Below, in pieces: positions 49,500 to 59,147 of a DNA stretch of 64,000 nt. This DNA is from JBCBCP01 sp038530575 (GTDB taxonomy: Bacteria > Pseudomonadota > Alphaproteobacteria > Rhodobacterales > Rhodobacteraceae), in assembly GCA_038530575.1 (NCBI GenBank), contig JBCBCP010000003.1, positions 1-64,000 on the forward strand, written 5' to 3'. A model generated the notes under the pieces. That model was not told the origin of the DNA and searched no databases. It was given only the letters and a program-made list of their open reading frames with translations. A program made the translations under genes and the position numbers. The stretch's first letter is position 1. Each line of letters begins with the position of its first letter.

Positions 49500-51136
49500 C
49501 CGCGCTGGGGCTGGACATACAGACTGCCCGTATCGACGCGCGACTGATCGGCGCGCAGGAGGTGGCAGGCGCGGTGGACGCCCGACTGCGCACCCTTTTG
49601 TTGGAGCGCGTTTTGCCGTCGCTGAAGGCCGCCGCTGATCCCGAAGACAGCCGCGTTTTCTGTTTGCCAAGATTGCCCGTGCATGTGTCGCTGACGTTGG
49701 CCGAAGTTCTTGCCGGTCAGGGTGAGGAGGCATGGATTGCAGCCTTTGAGAGCGCCCTGTCTGCCGCGCGGGCGGATGGCGCGCTGTGGGTGTTCGACAC
49801 GCGTATGGATTACCTCGCGGGCTATGTCCGTGCACGTCTGGGTCTTGCGGATATCCCCGAAGAGGTCTTTTTCGGCATCGGGCCGATTGCGCATCTGCCC
49901 GAAGTGGCCGCTCTGATCGAATTGCTGCGCGCAAATCCCGCACTTTGGGACGCGCTTGCCGAGGACCCGGCGCGCGACGCGCCGCAGATCGTTGCGCGCC
50001 TGCGGGTGCGTGCGGGAACAGCCGGTGTGACCCAACTTGCGGAACTGGCCTTAGCTTCGGGCGCGGCGCAGTCCGAGGGTGCTGACGCGCGCTTATCGGA
50101 CGTCCTAGTTCGAGCCGCGGGCGTCCTGAGCGCGGAGCTGGCCGAGACGCTCTTGGGCAGCTTCGAAGCCGGTGGACTGCCTTTGGCGGCTGTGCATATG
50201 CGCCTCGTGCTAAGATCGCTTTTGCCACAGACGACTTCGGCCGATCTGCCCGCACTGGTATTTTTGCTTGCGGCGGCACCGGGTCTTGCGAACGTCCGCA
50301 CCACCGACGGTCTCTTGCAGGCGCTTTCTGTCGTCGCCGCAAATGCTCCGCGATCGCTGCGCGGTCATGTAACCGAGATCTCGCGTCGCGCCTTTAGCGA
50401 TGAACCAGCGCGCCGAGCATACATGGCGCTTCTGGCGCAGATGCATGGTGATGCGGCGAAACCAGCCCGTTCGACGACACACCGCCCAGATCACGCGGAG
50501 GCCACGAAACAACGCGATGAACCCCCGCGCGCCAATGAACACGCTCAAGCCGCGCGCGGCGCGACACGCGAGGCGGAAACGCCCGTCTGGCGTGCGCAGT
50601 CTTTCGCTTCCCCTGTCGCAGGCGTTGCGCTGTGCCTGCCGTTTCTGACCGAAAACCGCATCGGGCTGAACTTCCCGGCAGAGGCCCGCCTGCAAGCGCT
50701 CCTTGACCTCGCGGGGTCCGACAACCCATTACACGCAGCCGATCCCGCGCTTTTGGCGCTGGCGGGACAAGATCCTGTGCCGCGCCCCGTGCCGGAAAGG
50801 CCAAACCGTACGGATCTTTTGTTTGTGCCCGCCGAGGCGCACGCGGCCATTCACGCCGCGCTCCCGGGCGGGCAAAGGCTGGCGCGCTGGGCGCTTGCCC
50901 GGCTCGCCGCCACGCTGCCGGGCCTCGCCGGATCGAGCCCTGGTTATCTCCAGTCGCAAGTCTTGCAATGGCCGGGCACGGTTCATCTGACCGAAGAAGC
51001 CGTGATGGTCGAGATTGACCGGATGCCGCTTGCGCTTGTGGTAGAGATGTCGGGCCTTCTGGAGGTCGGGCGCTGGCATCTGGGGTGGCTCGAGGATCGT
51101 GCGCTGACGCTTCGATTGCGCGAGGCGGCGCCATGA
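49496..51136 (+). CDS. contractile injection system tape measure-type protein (Afp14-like)
   Basis: A 546-aa, mainly helical protein starting with GTG in the preceding stop. The N-terminus LGLDIQTARIDARLIGAQEVAGAVDARLRTLLLERVLPSLKAAADP and the C-terminal CLPFLTENRIGLNFPAEARLQALLDLAG ... HLTEEAVMVEIDRMPLALVVEM... WLEDRALTLRL fit the eCIS tape-measure family (recognised by the pair of LLERVLPSL and LCLPFLTENRIGL regions). A disordered Arg/Ala/Thr-rich linker lies at about residues 320-372. It sits before the AAA+ ATPase, the usual place for Afp14. It would set particle length or organise the tube interior. Confidence 0.75.
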   Translation: MTALGLDIQTARIDARLIGAQEVAGAVDARLRTLLLERVLPSLKAAADPEDSRVFCLPRLPVHVSLTLAEVLAGQGEEAWIAAFESALSAARADGALWVFDTRMDYLAGYVRARLGLADIPEEVFFGIGPIAHLPEVAALIELLRANPALWDALAEDPARDAPQIVARLRVRAGTAGVTQLAELALASGAAQSEGADARLSDVLVRAAGVLSAELAETLLGSFEAGGLPLAAVHMRLVLRSLLPQTTSADLPALVFLLAAAPGLANVRTTDGLLQALSVVAANAPRSLRGHVTEISRRAFSDEPARRAYMALLAQMHGDAAKPARSTTHRPDHAEATKQRDEPPRANEHAQAARGATREAETPVWRAQSFASPVAGVALCLPFLTENRIGLNFPAEARLQALLDLAGSDNPLHAADPALLALAGQDPVPRPVPERPNRTDLLFVPAEAHAAIHAALPGGQRLARWALARLAATLPGLAGSSPGYLQSQVLQWPGTVHLTEEAVMVEIDRMPLALVVEMSGLLEVGRWHLGWLEDRALTLRLREAAP

Positions 51137-53091
51137 CTGAAATGCCCACCGGGTTTGCTGATGACGAAGCGTGCCTCAAAGCGCGCATCGGGCTGGTATC
51201 GTTGCACCTCTCGCGGGCGGTGCACCAACTCCGGGCCTTGCGCGGTGAGGGGCGCGAGGACCACTTTGCCGGTGTTTTGATGCGCGACGCGGATGTCGCT
51301 GCGCTTTGCGCCGGGCTGATCGCGGACCCGCTGCCTGATCCGGACACGCTAACGGGTGCGCTGAATGCGGCTCAGGCTCGTTATGCCAGCCGTCTGGCGC
51401 AAAGCAGTGTACCGCCGCGCATAGAGCGGGTGCGGCTGCTGTACGGCCTGACGGACTTTGAAGAGACGGTGCTCATGACCTGCCTTTCCGCCGCCCTCGA
51501 TCCCCGGATCGCCCGTGTGCTTGGCTATTTGAACGAGGATATGGCGCAGCAGCACCTGACCATCGGTTTGGCGCAGCGGCTTTATCCGGCCGCACCAGAT
51601 TTGGCGGGGTGCTGGCAGGCGCTTTCGGACGGGGGCACGCTTTTGCGTCATGGCCTGCTAGCGCGGACGGGACCGCTTGAGGGCAGCGCGGCGCTGCGTG
51701 TACCTCAGGGCGTACTGGATGCGCTGGTGTTGGAGCCGGCGGCGGCAGATCTCGCTGCGGTCGTGCCGTTTGCAGGCACGCGCAGCACGCCGGGCCCCTT
51801 GCTGATCGTGGCTGCCAAACCGCTCGACGCGTTCGCGCAGGCAGCGGGCGAGGGACCGCTTTGGCTCTCTGACGGGGCGGAGGCCACGCGCGAGGAGACC
51901 ATGCGATTTGGCCTGATGGCCGCGCTAGCCGGAGAGCGGCACTGGTTGACCGGCTGGGATGATGCCTCACGCGAAGACAGACGCGCCCTCGCGCATAGCC
52001 TTGGCGTGCACGCGGCTGTGGTCACCGCGCGGCCTGCGCTTTGGGACGGGCTTGGCATAGGCTGGCACCGGCGCTCAGCGCCGCCGGCAACGTCGCATGA
52101 TCTGCAAACCACTTGGGCCACAATCGCGCATCCGGACTTTGCCGCGATCCTTGCCGAAGATCGCGCCTCATCGCCGGTGCATCTGTGTCGTCTGGCGCAC
52201 GAGGCGGCGGATCCTAAGGCGCTGCGCGCCGCGCTTGATGCCAGCCGGTCGGGCCCGATGCACGGGCTTGCCGATCGGGTTCCTACCCCCTTTACACTTG
52301 ATGATATTGAGTTGCCGGATCGCTTGCGCACGCGCCTTAACGGGTTTGCCGCGCGGCGCCAGCAGGATAACGAGGTGCTCGAGAACTGGGGGCTTGGCCG
52401 GCTCCTTGGCGCCGAGCGCGGCGGCGTTGCGCTGTTTCTTGGCCCCTCGGGCGTTGGCAAGACGATGGCGGCAGGCGCGGTGGCCCGGGCCGCCGGTCTG
52501 GCTCTCTGGCGCGTCAACCTCGCGACGGTGGTCAGCAAGTATATCGGCGAGACGGAGGCGAACCTCGACCGCATCTTTTCCGCCGCCGACAAGGGCGAGG
52601 TGATGCTGTTCTTTGACGAGGCCGAAGCCCTCTTCTCCAAACGTGCGGACGTCAAGGATGCCCGCGACCGATACGCAAATATGGAAATGGCATATCTGCT
52701 CCAGCGCATCGAAAGTTTCGCGGGCATGGCTGTGCTTGCCTCGAACATGGGCGCCTCGCTTGAGCCTTCGATGATGCGCCGGTTTGATCTTGTGCTTGAT
52801 TTTCCTGCACCCGACACGGCCGCGCGCCGCCGCATCTGGGCGCGGCTGGAGACATCGGATGTGCCGCTTGGCTCGTGCGTTGATTTGGACGAGATGGCGG
52901 AGCGGTTTGACCTGACCGGCGGGCATATCCGGCAGGCGATCCTCAGCGCGGCCCACGCAGGCGTCGTTGCGGGCCGCGTCACCCAGCGCGATCTGATGCG
53001 CGCAGTTGCCCGGGAATACGCGAAACTGGGCCGGCCCGTCCGCCGCGAAGAATTTGGTCCGCATTTCGCGGATGTGCGGGGTGCGGGATGA
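51133..53091 (+). CDS. AAA+ ATPase of the eCIS (Afp15/Pvc15-like)
   Basis: A 652-aa ATPase. The first 400 residues are helical and system-specific (LYGLTDFEETVLMTCLSAALDPR). The AAA module has Walker A GPSGVGKTMAAGAVA (from residue 437), Walker B VMLFFDEAEALF (about 490-500), the sensor-1 Asn in VLASNMG, and an Arg-finger region in MMRRFDLVLDFPAPD. AAA+ proteins of this type are needed for assembly of Afp, PVC and MAC particles. It overlaps both neighbours by four bases (ATGA), so it is coupled to the tape measure and to the large terminal gene. Confidence 0.93.
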   Translation: MTEMPTGFADDEACLKARIGLVSLHLSRAVHQLRALRGEGREDHFAGVLMRDADVAALCAGLIADPLPDPDTLTGALNAAQARYASRLAQSSVPPRIERVRLLYGLTDFEETVLMTCLSAALDPRIARVLGYLNEDMAQQHLTIGLAQRLYPAAPDLAGCWQALSDGGTLLRHGLLARTGPLEGSAALRVPQGVLDALVLEPAAADLAAVVPFAGTRSTPGPLLIVAAKPLDAFAQAAGEGPLWLSDGAEATREETMRFGLMAALAGERHWLTGWDDASREDRRALAHSLGVHAAVVTARPALWDGLGIGWHRRSAPPATSHDLQTTWATIAHPDFAAILAEDRASSPVHLCRLAHEAADPKALRAALDASRSGPMHGLADRVPTPFTLDDIELPDRLRTRLNGFAARRQQDNEVLENWGLGRLLGAERGGVALFLGPSGVGKTMAAGAVARAAGLALWRVNLATVVSKYIGETEANLDRIFSAADKGEVMLFFDEAEALFSKRADVKDARDRYANMEMAYLLQRIESFAGMAVLASNMGASLEPSMMRRFDLVLDFPAPDTAARRRIWARLETSDVPLGSCVDLDEMAERFDLTGGHIRQAILSAAHAGVVAGRVTQRDLMRAVAREYAKLGRPVRREEFGPHFADVRGAG

Positions 53092-56000
53092 GCGCAGAGC
53101 CCGCCGCCCCCACCAAAGCGCCCGCGCCGTCCCCTGCGCCGAGCCCAGAGGTTGGCCAGCAGCCGGTCGCGCAGCAGGTGGGATATCTGGAGGAAAAAGG
53201 CGCATTCGTGCTCCCGCTGGGCGCCGGTGTGGAGTTGGCCGCCGAGGTGTTGGGGACGGGCAAAACCGCGGAAATTCCGCTGGACAAGATCCCCGATATT
53301 CCCGGCCTTCGGCTGGAGACGGCAAAGTTCAACCGCAAGTCGACCAGTGCGATGGTTACGCTGGCTGGCAAGACCAACGTGCCGCTGACCGAGGAGGCGA
53401 GCTTTACGCTCAAGTTCAAGAAAGACGGCAAACCCTCTGGTTTCAAATTAAAATCCAAGCTGGCCCTTGATTGGATGGACCGCCCGGGCCTGACCTTTGA
53501 ATGGTCGCCGGAGGGCGCGATGAAGGCCGAGGTGACGGTCAAGGCTGACAAGTTCGTGCCCAAAGCTGTCCGCAAGAAGGCCAAGGCGGAAGGCGACCTG
53601 ACCCTGACCCTTGCGGACGGCAAATTCACAGGGGCGGTGAACACGTCCGTGGAAATCCCGGACGTTGTGGATGGAAAGTTCGAAGGCGCGTTCGGCGCGG
53701 ATGGCCCGTCGGCAAAGCTGTCGTTGACCAACCGTGTCGACTGGATCGGTGATCTGAAGGGTGAGGGGGCCATCGGTGCAGACGGCGCCTTGTCGGCCAA
53801 GATCGAGGCCGCAGCGGGCCAATTCGCGACCCCGATCAAGAGCCTGCAATTTCTTGGCGGTGCGCTGTCGGTCAACTGGGGCAATGACGGAACGCTGGGC
53901 GGTGCGCTGACCGACATCAAGATGAAGTACAGCGCGCTTGCCGATACCACAGCCAGTTTCACCCTCGATGGCAGCGGCTATTCGGGCAGCGCTGACTTGA
54001 ACCTCAACCTGCCTGCTCTTTCCGAGGCCAAAGGCTCCATCAAGATGGAGAAGGGCAAACTGTCCGGCAGCTTCTCACTTGGGGCTGAGCACTTTCCCGA
54101 AGGTTTGCCGCTGAAGTCGGGCAAGATCTCGGGCACCATTTCCGACACGGGCGCGATGTCCTTTGCCGGCTCTGTCGGTGTTGCCTTGGGGCCCGCGGGA
54201 ACCGGACAGCTAACCGCCGCCTTTTCCGAGGAGGGCGCGTTTTCGATGGGCGCCGAGGTCGATCTGGTTGTGCCGGGCCTGCAGACCGCAAAAATACAGA
54301 TCGGTTTTGATGGCGGCACTGGGGATCTGAGCGGTGAAGGGGAGTTAGCGGTAGACCCGGCGCTGCTGTCCGGGATCGAAGGCGCGGTTAAAGTTAGTTT
54401 CGCCGAAGGCCGCTGGTCGGGCGAGACGACGCTCGGCTATAGCGCGGATAATGGCAAGCTGTCGGGTCAGATCACCGTGCGCGTTGCCCAAAAAGAAGAC
54501 GACAGTCTCGCCGTATCCGGTGAGGGGCAGGTCACAGCCAAGATCGCGCCGCGGCTCGAAGGGACACTCAACGCCAAGATCAAGGAAGAGGGCGGCATTG
54601 ACGTCTCTGGCGAGATCGTCGTGACGGAACCCTTGGAAATGTTTCCCGAAGCGCGGTTCGAAAAGGAAATCCTCGATATCTCGTCCAAAATCCCGCTCTG
54701 GGCGATCCTTGTCGCGGTGCTGCGCGTGCGCGCCGGGGTGCGCGCGGGCATCGGGCCGGGGGTATTCCGCAACATCAAGGTCACCGGATCCTACACCATT
54801 GGGGAGGAGGGCGAGCCGTCCTTTGCAATCACGGGCGAGATGTTCATTCCGGCCTTTGTCGAAGGTTATGTCGGGTTTGGCGCAGGGCTTGGCGTCTCGG
54901 TGGTCCTTGGCTCGCTGACTGGTGGGATCGAAGCGATGGGCACCGCGGGCATCTACGGGGCGATCTCTGTCGTGCCGGAACTGGCCTACAAGGACGGCGA
55001 CTATTCCATAGAAGGGGTTGCCACCATGGCCGCAGGCGCGCGGCTGAAGTTGTCGCTGAACGCCTGGGCAGAGGTGGAGGCGCTGTGGGTCACGGTCTGG
55101 GAAAACACGTGGGAATTGGCATCGGTGACCATGCCGATGGGCCCCGATCTGGGGATGCAGGCCAAAATGGCGTACACCTTTGGCAAGCCGGACCCACCCA
55201 GCCTTGATTTCAGCACGTCCGATATCGATACCGACAAGCTGATCACCGACGCGATGCCGAAAGACGGCCCGCCCAAGGCTGGCGTGAAGGACGCGGTCAA
55301 GAACGAGGCGAAATGGCAAGGCGCGCAGCGGGCCAAGGCCAAGGATGCGGACAAGGTCCCGCCTGATCTGGCCAAACAGGGCGAAAAGGCCCCGCCGGTG
55401 GCCAAGCCCGCGGGCGGCAAGCCGCCCAAGGGAAAGGGCGCACCGCCCCCCGGCAAGGCCCCGCCGAAGGACAATGCGCAAACCGGCAAGGCAACAGACC
55501 CCAAAGATGCCGAAAAGGCGTCAAAGGATGCCGCGAAAAAGGACCCGGCGGCCTCCGGCACGGTTGCGGACAAGGACGCGGCCAGCACCCGCACACCGCG
55601 CCACGGCAAGCTGAGCATGGCAACGCTGGACGAGCCGCCCGTGCCCATGCCGCGCACCAAAGCGCAGCAAAAGGAGGACGTCGCGGCAGCCGCGAAAATG
55701 GTCAAAATCTGCGCCGCACAGGGCGAGACAACCGACGCGCTGGACGATTATTTCCCGCGGATCAAAAAACGCTTCGCTCTCGGCTCGATAGGGTACGAAT
55801 TCAAAAAAGACGGGCGCGTGACCGTCCGGCTCAAGGTCAACAGCGACGCCGAAACGCCCATCGACGAGGTGCTGCAAAACCTGATGGATGACAACCAGGG
55901 CAAGCTGGACCGCAATCCGCCCCGCACGGCGCAGATCAAATACAAAGACGCGCAAGGCAACGACAAAACCGAAGAGGCGGCGGTTGGCATGACCATCGAA

Positions 56001-57545
56001 ATGCTCACCCACAAACACCCGCCCGGATCCAAGCCGAAAGCCAGCGCGCTTGAGGATATCTTCAAGGTGCTGGAAACAAAGGGCGAGACAGGCTCTCACC
56101 AATACATCAAAGGCCACCTGCTGAACGAAGGGCTGGGCGGGCCGGGCACCGCCGAAAACCTCTATCCCATCACCACCGACGCAAACCAGGAACACAAGAC
56201 AAAAGCTGAAAACCTGATCGAAGACATGGTCAACACACAGCTCTATTTCGTCCGCTACGAGGTGGACATCAAACAGGTCGGCCCGACCGCTTACTACACG
56301 CACCCTGTTAAGGGCGGCATCTACAACATCGTCAATTCGGACATGCACGTGCAGGCTTGGCTGCTGGACACCACCGGCCAAAAGGCGGGCAAAATCGTCA
56401 ACAGCGTCGTCGCCTCGCGGTTTAACGCCAGCAACGCGGCTGGGGACCTTGTCGATCTGGGCGAGGCGAATACGGATGACACACCGGTCGAGGCAAAGGG
56501 TATCGACCGGTCCGGCTTTGGCACAAAAGGCACGTCCACGACAAAGCTGAAACTGCTGGCTTCCGCACATGAGAAAATGGAGAAGAACAAGAGCCTGCCC
56601 GATGGGCAGAAGATAGCGCTCACGACCGATGAGCAGGACGCGGTAAACAGGTCAGCGGCAGACGAGTTTGAAAAACCCGAAGACGCCCAGGGCCTTCTGA
56701 ACATCAGGGCCGCTCAAAAGGCAGCGTTTGACGCCAAAAAACCCGCCGCCAACACCGCGGCGCGCGCCAATTTCACGCAGACAGGGGGCACGTTCGATCC
56801 GATCTCGGGCAAGGTCAAAGACGCCGGCGCCACAATCGATGCGATCAAGGCCAGGAACGAGGCAGACGCCCCCGTGGACGCGCTGGGCAAGCGCATCAGA
56901 GTGGCGCAGCATTCCGAAACCTATGACGGTGCCGCGCCCCATGTTGTGCGCGGCACTACCGGCGTCACGCCGCTGGTGCTGACACCCACAGCCGTGCAGG
57001 CGCTGACGCTCTTCGGGGCACGGGAACTGAATGACCTGCCACTTTCGGACACCGACATCACACCGCAGAGCAAGCTGTCCGATTTTATCGTCTCGCAGAA
57101 AATCGGCATGACCAGCATATCCGACCTGCACGCTGTGGCGGGCAAGGCCGTGGCCGCTGCGGCGCAAAAGTCAAACATCGCGGCGGACCTCAGCACAGCT
57201 GAACGTGCCCCGCTTTACACCTTCAACAAAGGGGCGCGGGCCGCCAACCTGCTCGCAGCGATGAACAGTTTTAACGGCAAAGCGGACGCCTATGCACTCT
57301 ACCTCAGCAACCGCTGCGCGATGAAAACCGAAAAGGACAAGTTCACGACCATCCACAACGGCCTCGAGCACCTGATCGCAGGCTTCAACGACGCGCCTTA
57401 TCCCGACAGGCGCGCGGTCGCCGAAAAGGTCAAAGAGTTCGTGAAAGAGCAAGACGACCTGACCCAAAAGCGCGTCAAAGAGTACCTGAAATCCTCAGGT
57501 GCCATCAAAGGCGACATGAACAGCACCTTGCACGCCGTGCTCTAG
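53088..57545 (+). CDS. large putative eCIS cargo/effector with nuclease-like domain
   Basis: A 1485-aa protein, last gene of the operon and coupled to the ATPase gene. Residues 1-26 are Pro/Ala-rich. Residues about 60-530 form a long beta-repeat region rich in Gly, Ser, Asp and Lys (GKLSGSFSLGAE, GQLTAAFSEEG). Two Gly-rich hydrophobic segments lie at about 534-560 and 589-629. A Lys/Pro/Ala linker spans 721-840. From about 880 to 1090 there is a globular domain with KGHLLNEGLGGPG (H1010), NLYPIT (N1024) and AN..H, the GH...N pattern of DNA/RNA non-specific endonucleases (beta-beta-alpha metal fold). The C-terminal 350 residues are helical. Toxin activity is inferred. No DUF4157 eCIS core domain is visible. 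Confidence 0.7.
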   Translation: MSAEPAAPTKAPAPSPAPSPEVGQQPVAQQVGYLEEKGAFVLPLGAGVELAAEVLGTGKTAEIPLDKIPDIPGLRLETAKFNRKSTSAMVTLAGKTNVPLTEEASFTLKFKKDGKPSGFKLKSKLALDWMDRPGLTFEWSPEGAMKAEVTVKADKFVPKAVRKKAKAEGDLTLTLADGKFTGAVNTSVEIPDVVDGKFEGAFGADGPSAKLSLTNRVDWIGDLKGEGAIGADGALSAKIEAAAGQFATPIKSLQFLGGALSVNWGNDGTLGGALTDIKMKYSALADTTASFTLDGSGYSGSADLNLNLPALSEAKGSIKMEKGKLSGSFSLGAEHFPEGLPLKSGKISGTISDTGAMSFAGSVGVALGPAGTGQLTAAFSEEGAFSMGAEVDLVVPGLQTAKIQIGFDGGTGDLSGEGELAVDPALLSGIEGAVKVSFAEGRWSGETTLGYSADNGKLSGQITVRVAQKEDDSLAVSGEGQVTAKIAPRLEGTLNAKIKEEGGIDVSGEIVVTEPLEMFPEARFEKEILDISSKIPLWAILVAVLRVRAGVRAGIGPGVFRNIKVTGSYTIGEEGEPSFAITGEMFIPAFVEGYVGFGAGLGVSVVLGSLTGGIEAMGTAGIYGAISVVPELAYKDGDYSIEGVATMAAGARLKLSLNAWAEVEALWVTVWENTWELASVTMPMGPDLGMQAKMAYTFGKPDPPSLDFSTSDIDTDKLITDAMPKDGPPKAGVKDAVKNEAKWQGAQRAKAKDADKVPPDLAKQGEKAPPVAKPAGGKPPKGKGAPPPGKAPPKDNAQTGKATDPKDAEKASKDAAKKDPAASGTVADKDAASTRTPRHGKLSMATLDEPPVPMPRTKAQQKEDVAAAAKMVKICAAQGETTDALDDYFPRIKKRFALGSIGYEFKKDGRVTVRLKVNSDAETPIDEVLQNLMDDNQGKLDRNPPRTAQIKYKDAQGNDKTEEAAVGMTIEMLTHKHPPGSKPKASALEDIFKVLETKGETGSHQYIKGHLLNEGLGGPGTAENLYPITTDANQEHKTKAENLIEDMVNTQLYFVRYEVDIKQVGPTAYYTHPVKGGIYNIVNSDMHVQAWLLDTTGQKAGKIVNSVVASRFNASNAAGDLVDLGEANTDDTPVEAKGIDRSGFGTKGTSTTKLKLLASAHEKMEKNKSLPDGQKIALTTDEQDAVNRSAADEFEKPEDAQGLLNIRAAQKAAFDAKKPAANTAARANFTQTGGTFDPISGKVKDAGATIDAIKARNEADAPVDALGKRIRVAQHSETYDGAAPHVVRGTTGVTPLVLTPTAVQALTLFGARELNDLPLSDTDITPQSKLSDFIVSQKIGMTSISDLHAVAGKAVAAAAQKSNIAADLSTAERAPLYTFNKGARAANLLAAMNSFNGKADAYALYLSNRCAMKTEKDKFTTIHNGLEHLIAGFNDAPYPDRRAVAEKVKEFVKEQDDLTQKRVKEYLKSSGAIKGDMNSTLHAVL

Positions 57546-57769
57546 GGCGCATCGCCGGCGATGGTCACGTCCAGCCCCGCTTGTTTCAGCATCCGTATCA
57601 CCATGCGCGCCTGTCCCAACGGCTTGTCCTCTAACGCCTGCCATGCCGCGCTGATCTCTGGGCCGGTCGCCTGCGGGTTGGTCTCGCGATAGGACGTGAC
57701 CCAAATCGCCCGCGCGACACGGGCCAAGAGCTGGGGATCAAGATTGTCCTTTATCTGCTGCGTATTCAT
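57542..57769 (-). CDS. small hypothetical protein
   Basis: A 75-aa helical protein (PQLLARVARAIWVTSYRETNPQATGPEISAAWQALEDKPLGQARMVIRMLKQAG is the bulk, recognisable by RVARAIW and MVIRMLKQAG). It runs convergent to the large effector gene and shares the CTAG stop tetramer with it. No family was recognised. Its size would permit an immunity or regulatory role, but the opposite direction argues against co-expression. It could be an ordinary conserved hypothetical protein. Confidence 0.6.
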   Translation of the reverse strand: MNTQQIKDNLDPQLLARVARAIWVTSYRETNPQATGPEISAAWQALEDKPLGQARMVIRMLKQAGLDVTIAGDAP

Positions 57770-57881
57770 CTGCCTGCCTTACCGCCGTCCGGGTGGGTGA
57801 TAACCACATTCGGCACCTTATTGAGTTGACAACGGAGGGTCAAAAACTGCTTGTCATAGCGAACCTGAAGGCCGGGGACAC

Positions 57882-59147
57882 ATGACCAAGCCCAAACGCA
57901 TCATCTTTCATTGTGGTCTTCCCAAGACGGGCACGACGACGATCCAGTACTACCTGATGGACTACCAAGGCACTCTTGCCCAGCACGGCCTGCTGTTCCC
58001 TTTTGATCTGTCCCAGCATCCGCTGACGCCCGACGGCGTGGTGGAGGGCGCGCCGCAGATTGACGGGACAAACAAGTTCTTCGACTTTCAAAGGCCGTGG
58101 CCTGCCAATACGGACCTCGACTGGGACGAACAGATCGACATTCTGGCGCGGTCGGACACGCTGCACACGCTCATCATCTCGGATGAGGCGATATTCGACG
58201 GGGCGCAACGCATTCGGCCGGAGGCATTTGCCGCCTTGCCCAAAACGTTTGCGGTCGAGTTCGTCGTGTACCTGCGCCACCCGCTGGATCAGGTGAACTC
58301 GATGATACTGCAAGGTATTTCGGGCTACCAGACCGACTATGAGACGGTGCTGCGGTATCTTGCAGGCTATGCCACAAGCTATGCGGCGGACGGCTTTTCT
58401 AAACATCTGGAGATTCTGGCGCAGTACGGCCGCGTTGTCGTGCGCTCGTTCGAGGCAGCAGCGAAGGCCGATCTGTTGACCGATTTTTGCGAGACCGTTG
58501 GCCTGCCGAACCTGCATACCGACAAGGGCGAAGCGTCTAACGTCAAATCCTATGGCGCCGACCTGGGCCTTATCCTGCTTGGTTTGCGCAAGACCGCTGA
58601 AAACCAGACCGATTACGCCGCGTTTTCGCAGGTGCGGTTGCAGCTGTCGATTTACACAGCAGGCCTCGACACCTCCAAAGCCGATCTGCTGCCTGACTTC
58701 ATGTACGACAAGGTGGCGGCACGCTGGCAAGAGGAGCGTCCGCGGATCGAAGTGGAGCAAGGGATCAGCCTGGCCACGGACGCCCGGCGCACACCGGTGC
58801 CGGACGTTTTGCGGATCACGCCCGAATTTGGCACCGCCGTGTTCGAGGCAACGCGCAAGGCGCTGGACCCTGAGCAGCGCCGTTGGCTGCGCCGCGCGAT
58901 CCGGGCCGCGGAAGAGGGCTTTTGCCTCTTTGGCTCACCGGACGACCCTGCACGCGACGCTGAATATGTGGAAAGCCAGCTGGCCCGCGTGTTGTGGATA
59001 TCGGACGCGCGCATGCAGCCAGATGCGCAAAGCCCTGCAGACCTGAACAAAGCGTGGATGGAGCTGTCGCCCAAGCCCAAAGCCGAGGCCCGCAAGCTGC
59101 TGAAGCAGTTGCGGGCCAATGGCCTTGAGGTGTCACGCGTTCTCTAG
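57882..59147 (+). CDS. sulfotransferase family protein
   Basis: A 421-aa protein with the sulfotransferase P-loop HCGLPKTGTTTIQYYL at residues 10-25, which binds the 5'-phosphosulfate of PAPS. FVVYLRHPLDQVNSMILQG contains the R-x-P...S element that binds the 3'-phosphate. The rest has little similarity, with a long C-terminal helical region. It would transfer sulfate to a glycan or small molecule. The gene stands alone on the plus strand, 112 bases after the divergent small gene, with a TTGACA at 57826-57831 as a possible -35. It ends on the CTAG shared with the RTX gene. Confidence 0.75.
   Translation: MTKPKRIIFHCGLPKTGTTTIQYYLMDYQGTLAQHGLLFPFDLSQHPLTPDGVVEGAPQIDGTNKFFDFQRPWPANTDLDWDEQIDILARSDTLHTLIISDEAIFDGAQRIRPEAFAALPKTFAVEFVVYLRHPLDQVNSMILQGISGYQTDYETVLRYLAGYATSYAADGFSKHLEILAQYGRVVVRSFEAAAKADLLTDFCETVGLPNLHTDKGEASNVKSYGADLGLILLGLRKTAENQTDYAAFSQVRLQLSIYTAGLDTSKADLLPDFMYDKVAARWQEERPRIEVEQGISLATDARRTPVPDVLRITPEFGTAVFEATRKALDPEQRRWLRRAIRAAEEGFCLFGSPDDPARDAEYVESQLARVLWISDARMQPDAQSPADLNKAWMELSPKPKAEARKLLKQLRANGLEVSRVL

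Noticed and set aside
30581..57545. A contractile-tail prophage
   Set aside because: No capsid, portal, terminase, integrase, holin or lysin is present. DUF4255, DUF5908 and the AAA+ ATPase are eCIS markers.
57542..57769. Immunity protein for the large nuclease-like effector
   Set aside because: The 75-aa gene is convergent, not co-transcribed, and has no feature of known immunity families. eCIS cargo directed at other organisms often has no linked immunity gene.
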